Shown here: positions 6,771 through 13,456 of the stretch, in pieces | Position numbering within the stretch: position 1 is the first letter of the stretch | Layout of the letters: every line of letters starts with the position of its first letter | From: a virus | IMG/VR virus record: IMGVR_UViG_3300042924_000247 | Coordinates: 1-25,840 of that record | Reading direction: 5' to 3' (one strand) | Length of the DNA: 25,840 nt | Program-made: the position numbers and the translations under genes | The notes under the pieces: model-generated | Databases searched by the model: none | Seen by the model: the letters and a program-made list of their open reading frames with translations, nothing else | Told to the model about the DNA's origin: nothing

Positions 6771-8131
6771 GTGGAATCTTGATGGCGTCTGTTGGGGCTA
6801 GCTACAGTGCTGCTCCAGTTAATACCGTGGCTCCAGCAGTCACAGGTACAGCCTCATTTGGCTCCACGCTTACAACAACCAATGGTACGTGGACAGGTGC
6901 GCCAGCGCCGACATTTACATATCAATGGCAACGGGTTACAGCAAACATCAGTGGCGCAACTTCTAGTACATATGTATTGGTTGCTGCTGACGTTGGCAAC
7001 ACAATCCGCTGTGTTGTAACAGCTACTAATATAATAGCTGCCGTAAGCGCAAACTCAAATTCTACAGCTTCTGTAGCGGCGATTGTTCCCGGAGCGCCAA
7101 CAATTGGCACGGCTACAGCTACTGGAGCGACCACAGCAACTGTTACATTTACTGCCCCCGCAAGTGACGGCGGCGCTACAATTACACAATATGACGCTGT
7201 ATCTAACCCCGCTGGTGGAACCGGTACATTGGTTCAAGCTGGCTCTGGCACTATTAACGTTACAGGCTTGTCCGCAGTAACAAATTACACATTCACTGTC
7301 AAAGCAACTAACTCTGCTGGACAGAGTGCGGCAAGTGCTGCAAGTAATAGCATTACGACACAGGCAACGCCGAGCCAACAAGAGTACACAAGTCCCGGAA
7401 CTTATACATGGACTGCTCCGGCAGGTGTCACATCTGTTTCCGTCGTTTGTGTAGGCGCTGGTGGTTCTGACAATTCTTTGGGTTCGGGTGGTGCTGGTGG
7501 TTTAGGTTGGAAGAATAATATTACAGTTGTTCCCGGCACGGGGTATACCGTGATTGTCGGCGCTGCGGCTCCGCGCCTAGATAACAACGTAAATGGCGGG
7601 GATTCTTCTTTTATAAACACAGCAACCGTGCGCGGCGGAGGTGGGCAGGCCAATGGTGGTAACAGTGGCGGTTCTTTTACGGGTGATGGTGGTGGTAATG
7701 GCGGTCAAGGCGCTGGCGGCGGCGGCGGCGGCGCAGATGGTGGTTCTGGTGCTGGTGGATATGCCGGTGCTGGTGGACGAGGCGGCGCTTCTGGCGGTGG
7801 TAGCGGCTCTGGCGGTGGTGGTGTTGGTATTTATGGTCAAGGAGCAAGTGGCGCTGGCGGTAGTGGCGGATCCGGCGCATTCTATGTGCCCGGTAATCCC
7901 GGTTCTGGCGGCGGCGGCGGTGGCGGAGCCGGTGGATTCCAACAGGCTCCCGGCGGCGGTGGCGGAGGCTCTGGGGGAGGGACTGGTGGTACTGGCCCAT
8001 CTTCAGCAAACCTTTCCGGGGGTAATTTTGGAGGGTCTGGCGGCGTTATTGACGGGCAATCTGCTGGCGGCGCGGTACGTATTTTGTGGGGCGGCGGTAG
8101 GTCGTTCCCCAGCAACGCAGGGAATTTATGA
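6767..8131 (+). CDS. Host-recognition adhesin: Ig-like + FN3 + polyglycine tip
   Basis: This is a 454-residue protein. I chose the ATG at 6767 because it overlaps the previous stop (ATGA) and has an AGGA Shine-Dalgarno 9 bases upstream; a TTG at 6713 would extend it 18 residues into the fibre gene. Residues about 17-95 resemble an Ig-like domain ('GTWTGAPAPTFTYQWQR', 'YVLVAADVGNTIRCVVTATN'). Residues 107-197 form a fibronectin type III domain ('VPGAPTIGTATATGATTATV', 'VTNYTFTVKATNSAGQSAAS'). From residue ~205 comes 'EYTSPGTYTWTAPAGVTSVS' and then a ~200-residue glycine-rich region ending 'GAVRILWGGGRSFPSN'. Glycine-rich tips like this are known in phage adhesins, where polyglycine helices carry variable receptor-binding loops. 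Confidence 0.7.
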   Translation: MSGILMASVGASYSAAPVNTVAPAVTGTASFGSTLTTTNGTWTGAPAPTFTYQWQRVTANISGATSSTYVLVAADVGNTIRCVVTATNIIAAVSANSNSTASVAAIVPGAPTIGTATATGATTATVTFTAPASDGGATITQYDAVSNPAGGTGTLVQAGSGTINVTGLSAVTNYTFTVKATNSAGQSAASAASNSITTQATPSQQEYTSPGTYTWTAPAGVTSVSVVCVGAGGSDNSLGSGGAGGLGWKNNITVVPGTGYTVIVGAAAPRLDNNVNGGDSSFINTATVRGGGGQANGGNSGGSFTGDGGGNGGQGAGGGGGGADGGSGAGGYAGAGGRGGASGGGSGSGGGGVGIYGQGASGAGGSGGSGAFYVPGNPGSGGGGGGGAGGFQQAPGGGGGGSGGGTGGTGPSSANLSGGNFGGSGGVIDGQSAGGAVRILWGGGRSFPSNAGNL

Positions 8132-8601
8132 TGGAACTGTTTATCAAAATTGTTGGCGGCCAACCTTTTGAACATCCAATGGTAGGCGAGAATTTTCGCC
8201 AAGCATTTCCCGACGTGGATGTAAACAATTTACCGGCTGAGTTTGCTCGGTTTGAGCGTGTAGCGCCACCAAAAATAAAGTACTCCCAACTTGCGGTAGG
8301 GCCGGTCTATCAATGGGTTGATGGAGTTGTTAAAGACGTTTGGACTATCCAAGACTTGGAAGGGGCCGCTCTTGCGGAAAAAGAACAAATTCAAGCAGAA
8401 TATTTAAACTCTATACACAGAAGATATTTGCTAGTTACCCAAACACTTTTAGCACAAGAAACTGACCCTGTTGCAGTACAAGATTTGAATTCTTGGATTG
8501 CAGCTTTAAGTACTTGGACGCTGACAGATTATGAAAAACCGGGTATTCCTAATGCTTCAGAACGCCTAAGACAAACTTACAACTTACCACTTTTACCTTA
8601 A
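8128..8601 (+). CDS. Tail-fibre assembly-like protein
   Basis: This 157-residue protein directly follows the adhesin, overlapping it as ATGA. The N-terminus 'MMELFIKIVGGQPFEHPMVG' and 'FRQAFPDVDVNNLPAEFARF' and the later 'YQWVDGVVKDVWTI' resemble proteins encoded after fibre genes in many phages, annotated as tail-fibre assembly or chaperone-like. The C-terminal half is helical ('AEKEQIQAEYLNSIHRRYLL', 'NSWIAALSTWTLTDYEKPG'). It has no signal peptide or catalytic motif. A chaperone or tip-associated role is inference from position and pattern. Confidence 0.5.
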   Translation: MMELFIKIVGGQPFEHPMVGENFRQAFPDVDVNNLPAEFARFERVAPPKIKYSQLAVGPVYQWVDGVVKDVWTIQDLEGAALAEKEQIQAEYLNSIHRRYLLVTQTLLAQETDPVAVQDLNSWIAALSTWTLTDYEKPGIPNASERLRQTYNLPLLP

Positions 8602-8621
8602 TAAAAATATTGGTGCTAAAC

Positions 8622-9218
8622 ATGCAACTTAACATGCTGTTCCCTACACCCGTTGGGGAATTTAGTATTGGCCGTCCTTTTACCGATCAAGAAATTGAAT
8701 TTGTAAAAGGGCAGATAGTTGTTCCAAATAACTGTAACAAAATTAGTAAGAATAAGACGGTTTTAGATTCAAACGTTTTTTCTGATATTAGGACGTTTCT
8801 TGATACGTGCGTAGCAGAGTATTTTACGACGGTATATAAACCTATGTACGACGTAAAACTAAAAATTACGCAGTCATGGTTCAACTACACTAACACCAAC
8901 GAGTCGCATCATTCACACGCCCACCAAAATTCTTTTTTATCTGGGGTGTTTTATATACAGACTGATGCAACAGATAAACTGCATTTTGCAACAGGCGCAT
9001 ACAGACAGTTAGAAATAGTCTCAAGCGAACACAACATCTATAACTCAAATTCGTGGTGGCTTCCGGCTGTATCAGGAAAACTGTTATTATTTCCATCTTA
9101 TTTAATTCATTATGTAGCGCCCGTTGTGGCTGACAACATCAGAATTAGTCTGTCCTTTAATACATTTCCTGTGGGGCAACTCGGGCATGCAGAGGGCACA
9201 ACCGGGGCGTTCGTGTAG
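8622..9218 (+). CDS. 2-oxoglutarate/Fe(II) oxygenase-like protein
   Basis: I start this at the ATG at 8622 (198 residues); a TTG at 8610 and an ATG at 8634 are in frame and no clear Shine-Dalgarno decides. 'MLFPTPVGEF' near the N-terminus, 'QSWFNY..NESHHSHAHQNSFLSGVFYI' (residues 84-112) and 'LLLFPSYLIHYVAPV..DNIRISLSFN' (154-180) match the putative 2OG-Fe(II) oxygenase family of phages and marine bacteria (PF13759 type). The HxH at H99/H101, the distal H163 and the 2-oxoglutarate-binding arginine R174 are all present, so it is probably active. The substrate is unknown. Its place after the fibre genes suggests hydroxylation of a virion or host-surface component, but that is speculation. Confidence 0.75.
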   Translation: MQLNMLFPTPVGEFSIGRPFTDQEIEFVKGQIVVPNNCNKISKNKTVLDSNVFSDIRTFLDTCVAEYFTTVYKPMYDVKLKITQSWFNYTNTNESHHSHAHQNSFLSGVFYIQTDATDKLHFATGAYRQLEIVSSEHNIYNSNSWWLPAVSGKLLLFPSYLIHYVAPVVADNIRISLSFNTFPVGQLGHAEGTTGAFV

Positions 9219-9220
9219 CT

Positions 9221-9313
9221 ATGTGGGACTGGGCTGAAGCATTCATTGCGGCGGCCTGTATAGTGGCCTTTGTCATCTATGGCACGTACATAATTGCATG
9301 GACTTTGGTGTAA
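9221..9313 (+). CDS. 30-residue single-pass membrane peptide
   Basis: This ORF runs from ATG 9221 to TAA 9311-9313. It encodes a 30-residue peptide beginning MWDWAEAF with one hydrophobic helix across nearly its whole length ('AAACIVAFVIYGTYIIAW'). It fills the space between the oxygenase gene and the next small ORF without overlap, which supports its being real. It opens a run of membrane proteins ending in a lysozyme, so a role as a small holin, antiholin or lysis regulator is plausible. I do not recognise a named family. Confidence 0.5.
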   Translation: MWDWAEAFIAAACIVAFVIYGTYIIAWTLV

Positions 9314-9316
9314 TGA

Positions 9317-9472
9317 ATGCGTTGGCTGCTAATGCTTTTTTTGGTGTTTCTACCGGGAGCCGCCAGCCAAGACAGGAAGACTGAATACCGCTGTGTGCGG
9401 TGGGCGTGGACGGGTGATGTTTATAACCGCAAAGTTGTTTGCCTACAGTGGGAAAAGGTTGTACGGAAATGA
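9317..9472 (+). CDS. 51-residue secreted protein with two cysteines
   Basis: This ORF runs from ATG 9317 to TGA 9470-9472 and overlaps the next gene's ATG (ATGA). The N-terminus MRWLLMLFLVFLPGAAS is a clear signal peptide with likely cleavage near residue 17. The short mature part contains 'YRCVRWAWTGDVYNRKVVCL', with C26 and C42 able to form a disulfide. There is no lipobox cysteine, so it is not an obvious outer-membrane spanin lipoprotein. Position among the lysis genes suggests a periplasmic accessory function; its role is unknown. Confidence 0.55.
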   Translation: MRWLLMLFLVFLPGAASQDRKTEYRCVRWAWTGDVYNRKVVCLQWEKVVRK

Positions 9473-9963
9473 TTGATCCGATCACGGCGCTAGAAGGATT
9501 GCAAACTGCAATCAGTGTCGTTAAAAAAGCTAGTAAAGTTGCTAGTGATCTGGCAGGTCTAACGCCGTCAATAGCCAAGCTTTTTGATGCAAAGAGCACC
9601 GCTACGAAAGCCATGCTTCAGGCCAAGCGTACAGGTGGTAAGTCTAATCTTGGTGCGGCCCTGCAAATTGAAATGGCTTTGGATGAAGCCAAGCGGTTTG
9701 AAGAACAGTTAAAAATGTTGTTCATGCAAGCTGGTCGCATAGACGTATGGAATGCAACCAAGGCCCGTCAAGCTGAAATGGACAGGGATGATGCCAAAGA
9801 GATGGCGGCTTTAAACGCTGAAGAGAAAAGGCGCAAAGAGGCTGAAGCCGAACAGATGCAATGGGCGGCTGCCATTGTTATTATTGTGATGTTTATTGGT
9901 GCTGTTGGTTGGGGTATCAATGAAGTTTCTGATCTGTGTGCAAGATCAAGGTGTGGGCGGTGA
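9469..9963 (+). CDS. Coiled-coil protein with C-terminal membrane anchor
   Basis: This is a 164-residue protein. I chose the ATG at 9469, which overlaps the preceding stop as ATGA, over a TTG at 9439 in the same frame. The N-terminal third is helical ('ALEGLQTAISVVKKASKVAS'). The middle is a long charged helix ('KRFEEQLKMLFMQAG', then 'MAALNAEEKRRKEAEAEQ'). A transmembrane segment follows ('WAAAIVIIVMFIGAVGWGI') with a short Cys-containing tail. The topology resembles an inner-membrane spanin turned around, or a membrane-tethered lysis or entry protein. No family is recognised, and the assignment to the lysis island is by context. Confidence 0.55.
   Translation: MIDPITALEGLQTAISVVKKASKVASDLAGLTPSIAKLFDAKSTATKAMLQAKRTGGKSNLGAALQIEMALDEAKRFEEQLKMLFMQAGRIDVWNATKARQAEMDRDDAKEMAALNAEEKRRKEAEAEQMQWAAAIVIIVMFIGAVGWGINEVSDLCARSRCGR
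9948..9951 (+). promoter_or_regulatory. Shine-Dalgarno AAGG for the GTG start at 9960
   Basis: AAGG lies 8 bases before the GTG at 9960. It supports that start over the ATG at 9964, which is in a different frame and gives a 44-residue Cys/Ser-rich peptide with no recognisable character. Confidence 0.4.
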
Positions 9964-10109
9964 ATGAATACCAAAAGCAATTTGACCTTTTCCTTAAAGT
10001 CTTTGTGCGGTTGTGCATTGCATGGTGGGTGCTTGGACTGCTCCGCTTCCTGCCGGATGAGTTGGCGGGGAAAATTGTCGATAAACTACTTGGAATGATA
10101 GGACTGTAA
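9960..10109 (+). CDS. 49-residue membrane peptide, GTG start
   Basis: GTG at 9960 overlaps the previous stop (GTGA), and the stop TAA at 10107-10109 overlaps the next ATG (TAATG). The peptide begins MNEYQKQFDLFLKVFV, has a hydrophobic helix 'RLCIAWWVLGLLRFL', and ends with an amphipathic helix 'LAGKIVDKLLGMIGL'. The fit between neighbours on both sides makes it a likely real gene despite its size. Its place in a run of membrane proteins just before a holin-like gene suggests a lysis role. No family is recognised. Confidence 0.55.
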   Translation: MNEYQKQFDLFLKVFVRLCIAWWVLGLLRFLPDELAGKIVDKLLGMIGL

Positions 10110-10612
10110 TGCTTTCACTATTCTCAACACTTGGCGGCTTGCTCATATCAGGCTTGCCCAAACTACTGGACTTTTTCCAAAACAAGGCTGACCAGAAGCA
10201 TGAGTTAGCTCTTGCCCGTGTTCAAGTGGAAATGCAGCTACAGATGATGGCGCAGGGCTTTGCTGCCCAAGAGCGCATGGAAGAGATTCGCACCGACCAG
10301 ATTGCTATGGAAACAGACGCTCAGATGACTGTAGCGGCCTATGACCACGACAAAAAGATCATGGAAGAAGCCAGCCGCTGGGTTGTAAACTTTGTAGGTA
10401 CTGTGCGCCCGATGGTCACTTACATCTTTGTGCTTGAACTATGCGCTATTAATGCTTGGATCGCCTATTACGTCTACAGCAACCCACGGCTTGTCTTGAG
10501 CATGGAGGACTTGATTCGTGTATCTGACATTATCTTCTCCACAGACGAGATGGCAATGCTTGGAGGAATTATTGGCTTTTGGTTTGGAAGTAGAAGCTGG
10601 AGCAAAAAATGA
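10109..10612 (+). CDS. Holin-like protein of the GTA three-transmembrane type
   Basis: This is a 167-residue protein. A hydrophobic N-terminus ('STLGGLLISGLPKLLDFF') is followed by a charged helical stretch with many Met/Gln/Glu residues, then two membrane segments ('MVTYIFVLELCAINAWIAYY' and 'MLGGIIGFWFGSRSW'). The 'VRPMVTYIF' and 'DEMAMLGGIIGFWFG..SW' patterns fit the GTA_holin_3TM family (PF11351 type), proteins that permeabilise the inner membrane for particle release. The ATG overlaps the previous stop by one base. The lysozyme is encoded two genes downstream. The family match is by pattern, and I am fairly confident. Confidence 0.65.
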   Translation: MLSLFSTLGGLLISGLPKLLDFFQNKADQKHELALARVQVEMQLQMMAQGFAAQERMEEIRTDQIAMETDAQMTVAAYDHDKKIMEEASRWVVNFVGTVRPMVTYIFVLELCAINAWIAYYVYSNPRLVLSMEDLIRVSDIIFSTDEMAMLGGIIGFWFGSRSWSKK

Positions 10613-10770
10613 ATTTAAACCAAGGAAAACTTGTTGACGGATTAGTTGAAGACGTACTAAAAACAGTACACAAATACGATGACTCTTTGTACATGGCAAC
10701 AGTCATTGGTGCATTGGAGTTTGTCAAACTACAACTGATACGCGAAAGCATGGAAGAGGAAGACGAATGA
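10609..10770 (+). CDS. 53-residue acidic helical protein
   Basis: This ORF runs from ATG 10609 (ATGA overlap with the holin stop, GGAG six bases upstream) to TGA 10768-10770, which in turn overlaps the lysozyme ATG. The protein begins MNLNQGKLVDGLVEDV and ends in an acidic tail EEEDE. It is soluble and helical, with no membrane segment. The double overlap strongly supports it as a real gene. It could regulate the holin or lysozyme, but that is context only. Confidence 0.6.
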   Translation: MNLNQGKLVDGLVEDVLKTVHKYDDSLYMATVIGALEFVKLQLIRESMEEEDE

Positions 10771-11273
10771 AACTGGGCGAAGCTGGCTCTAAGTTGATGC
10801 ACCAGTGGGAGGGGTATCGCACTAAGCCGTACCTCTGCCCAGCCCACATTTGGACAATTGGTTACGGCCATGTTTTGTACCAAGATCAAATCCGTCTGCC
10901 CGTAATCAGGGTAGAAGGTAAAGAAACACCCATGATTCGCAAAGAGATGCCACTGAAACCGGAGGACAACCGTGTCTGGACTAAAGAAGAAATCGAGAAA
11001 CTATTCGAGGATGACGTCGTCCCTACTGAACGTGGTGTTCTTAGACTTGCTCCCGCTTTATCTGGTCGTCAAGGGGCTTTCGATGCGTGTGTCAGCTTTG
11101 CCTTCAACGCCGGAGTGGGGGCTTTTCAGCGCTCTTCTATTCGGATGAAGATTAATCGTGGTGATTGGGAAGGCGCAGCCGATGCCCTCTTGCTGTATTG
11201 CATGGCTGGTGGCAAAATACTCCTAGGGCTAAAAAAGCGCAGGGACGCTGAAAAAGCACTGTTTCTATCCTAG
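10767..11273 (+). CDS. Endolysin: GH24 (T4-type) lysozyme
   Basis: This 168-residue muramidase would cleave the peptidoglycan glycan strand at lysis. The catalytic E-x8-[DC]-x5-T triad is visible at E15, C24 and T30 in 'WEGYRTKPYLCPAHIWTIGY', followed by GYGH. The Cys variant at the second position is known in lambdoid and P21-type lysozymes. 'GAFDACVSFAFNAGVGAFQR' is the conserved helix of the family. An insert of about 40 residues ('EGKETPMIRKEMPLKPEDNR' region) lies between the active site and the helical lobe. There is no signal peptide, so export would depend on the holin. The start is set by the ATGA overlap with an AGAGGA Shine-Dalgarno. Confidence 0.9.
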   Translation: MKLGEAGSKLMHQWEGYRTKPYLCPAHIWTIGYGHVLYQDQIRLPVIRVEGKETPMIRKEMPLKPEDNRVWTKEEIEKLFEDDVVPTERGVLRLAPALSGRQGAFDACVSFAFNAGVGAFQRSSIRMKINRGDWEGAADALLLYCMAGGKILLGLKKRRDAEKALFLS

Positions 11274-11281
11274 GACTGCTC

Positions 11282-13177
11282 ATGCCACTTAAAAAAATAC
11301 TTTTCCGCCCGGGTGTTAATCGTGAGAACACACGGTATACAACTGAGAACGGTTGGTATGAGGGCGACAAGGTTCGTTTCCGTCAGGGCAACCCTGAAGT
11401 GATTGGTGGTTGGGTACGTATTTCTACTAATACATTTTTAGGTATCTGCCGGTCTTTGTGGAACTGGGTTTTACTGGACGGCAGGAGCATCATTGGTCTT
11501 GGCACGAACCTTAAGTTTTACCTTGAGAATGGTGGTGCTTACTATGACATCACACCCATCCGGGCATCCAGCACAATCAATACAAACCCTTTTGTGGCTA
11601 CAAACGGCTCCGCCGTTATTACCGTCACAGACACATCGCATGGCGCTGTTACAGGGGACTTTGTAACTTTCAGTGGTGCTACGAGTCTGGGCGGTAATAT
11701 TACCGCTACGGTGTTAAACGCCGAGTATCAAATAACAATTATTGATGCCAATTCGTACACATTTACAGCGTCAGCTACAGCCAATGCATCAGACGTTTCT
11801 GGCTCTCCCGGTGGTGGTGCTTCTGTGAATGCTGCATATCAAATTAGTGTTGGCCCTGAGACACAACAGGTTTTAGAGGGTTGGGGTTCTGGCGGCTGGG
11901 GTTTAGGTACATGGGGTAATGGCGCTCCCGTGGCAACTGTATTTGGTGCTTTAAGAATTTGGAGCCAGCAGAACTTTGGTGAAGATTTAGTATTTAACCC
12001 TCGCGGCGGTGGTTTGTATTATTGGGACGCTACTGGTGGTTTAAGCACCAGAGGTGTTTTGGTGTCTAGCCTAATGGGTGCAGATCCTGAAGTACCTTCG
12101 GTGGTTAATTTAGTGGCTGTGTCAGATACATCCAGATTTGTTTTTTGTTTTGGCTGCGATGATTATGGAAGCTCCGTATTAAATCCAATGTTAATACGCT
12201 GGTCGGATCAAGAAGACATTCTTATCTGGAATCCACTCCCTACCAATCAAGCTGGTAGTGTGACGCTGTCACATGGCTCTGAGATCATTGCTGTGGTGCA
12301 GTCAAGGCAGGAGCAGATTGTTTTTACAGACTCTGCGGTGTATTCATTACAGTACCTCGGCCCGCCAGTTGTCTGGCAAACTCAACTCTTGGGTGATAAC
12401 ACATCCATCTATGGCCCGAACGCAGCCGTCCTTGCTTCAGGCATTGTGTACTGGATGGGCATAGATAAGTTCTATAAATACGATGGCCGGGTACAGACAT
12501 TAAACTGCGACCTGCGCAGGTTCATTTTTAGTGACATCAACAAGAATCAAAACCTACAGGTTTTTGCAGCTTTAAACGAAGGTTTTAACGAAGTCTGGTG
12601 GTTTTATTGCTCAGAAGCCAGCACATCTATTGATCGCTACGTTATCTATAACTACGCAGAAAACGAAGGTAAAGGTGTTTGGTACTACGGCACGATGGGC
12701 AGGACAGCTTGGTTAGACTCAGGATTAAGGGATTACCCTATAGCTGCAACGTACTCTCGTAACCTTGTTGATCATGAGAATGGTTTAAACGACAACGAGA
12801 CAGCCACAGCGGTTGCTTTAGACGCTTACATCTCATCTTCCGAGTTTGACATTGAAGACGGCAACAGCTTTGGTTTTGTCTGGAGGATTGTGCCTGACTT
12901 AACATTTGGTGAGTCTACAAATAGTCCAACCGCCGTCAGTCCTAGGGTGACGATGAGTTTATTTGGCTTAACCAACTCAGGCTCTGGCGTTGTGAATACC
13001 GCCTCTGGCCTTGTTACCAAGGGTAGTAACTTTGTCATTACTGAAGAATTTACAGGTCAAATCTACACCCGGATACGGGGACGGCAGATGATCTTTAAGA
13101 TCGCCAGCAATCAGATCAATACTCAGTGGCAACTAGGATCTCCTAGAATTGACATCAGAGCTGATGGACGCAGATAA
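11282..13177 (+). CDS. Packaged-DNA stabilisation / tail hub protein, P22 gp10-like
   Basis: This 631-residue protein has the N-terminus 'FRPGVNRENTRYTTENGWYE' and 'DKVRFRQGNPEVIGGWVRI', which is diagnostic in my experience of the P22 gp10-like stabilisation family. Its members plug the portal after packaging and seat the tail needle or tip. The middle has a Ser/Thr/Val-rich inserted beta domain (about residues 100-190) and a Trp-Gly motif (GWGSGGWGLGTWG). The rest is a likely beta-propeller with 'RFVFCFGCDDYGSS', 'IRWSDQEDILIWNPL' and 'VWWFYCSEAS'. Together with the gp4-like adaptor at 847 it points to a podovirus neck. Confidence 0.75.
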   Translation: MPLKKILFRPGVNRENTRYTTENGWYEGDKVRFRQGNPEVIGGWVRISTNTFLGICRSLWNWVLLDGRSIIGLGTNLKFYLENGGAYYDITPIRASSTINTNPFVATNGSAVITVTDTSHGAVTGDFVTFSGATSLGGNITATVLNAEYQITIIDANSYTFTASATANASDVSGSPGGGASVNAAYQISVGPETQQVLEGWGSGGWGLGTWGNGAPVATVFGALRIWSQQNFGEDLVFNPRGGGLYYWDATGGLSTRGVLVSSLMGADPEVPSVVNLVAVSDTSRFVFCFGCDDYGSSVLNPMLIRWSDQEDILIWNPLPTNQAGSVTLSHGSEIIAVVQSRQEQIVFTDSAVYSLQYLGPPVVWQTQLLGDNTSIYGPNAAVLASGIVYWMGIDKFYKYDGRVQTLNCDLRRFIFSDINKNQNLQVFAALNEGFNEVWWFYCSEASTSIDRYVIYNYAENEGKGVWYYGTMGRTAWLDSGLRDYPIAATYSRNLVDHENGLNDNETATAVALDAYISSSEFDIEDGNSFGFVWRIVPDLTFGESTNSPTAVSPRVTMSLFGLTNSGSGVVNTASGLVTKGSNFVITEEFTGQIYTRIRGRQMIFKIASNQINTQWQLGSPRIDIRADGRR

Positions 13178-13447
13178 ATGGCACAACTTAACGCCAAAGC
13201 ACCAAGCCTGCCGTTGGCCGGTACGGAGTACGAACGTGAGTATTTTGACAAGCTCACGAATGTCCTGCGTTTGTACTTTAACCAGTTAGACAATCCCGGG
13301 CCAATGGGTGCAACAAGTTTAAACTTTGATTTAAACAACCTACCAACAGATGCTGATCTGGCTAATTTAAGGTTGGGTGATGTTTATCGAGACACCCAAG
13401 ACGGCGTTCAAGATACCAGTCAAATGCTCAGAATAAAGACTTCTTAA
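13178..13447 (+). CDS. Small companion protein of the gp10-like gene
   Basis: This 89-residue protein starts directly after the preceding stop (TAA|ATG). The N-terminal half is helical ('YEREYFDKLTNVLRLYFNQL'). The C-terminal half is short and polar ('NLPTDADLANLRLGDVYRDT'). I recall proteins of this size and pattern next to stabilisation proteins in environmental podophages, without a known role. No enzymatic or membrane feature is visible. Confidence 0.5.
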   Translation: MAQLNAKAPSLPLAGTEYEREYFDKLTNVLRLYFNQLDNPGPMGATSLNFDLNNLPTDADLANLRLGDVYRDTQDGVQDTSQMLRIKTS

Positions 13448-13456
13448 TAGGTTTAT

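Noticed and set aside
7577-8009. Minus-strand and alternate-frame ORFs over the glycine-rich region
   Set aside because: GC-rich glycine codons lack stops in other frames. The encoded His/Arg- or Ala-rich strings are composition artefacts.
9964-10098. 44-residue ATG frame at 9964
   Set aside because: It gives a Cys/Ser-rich peptide with no recognisable structure. The GTG frame at 9960 gives a membrane peptide that fits exactly between its neighbours.
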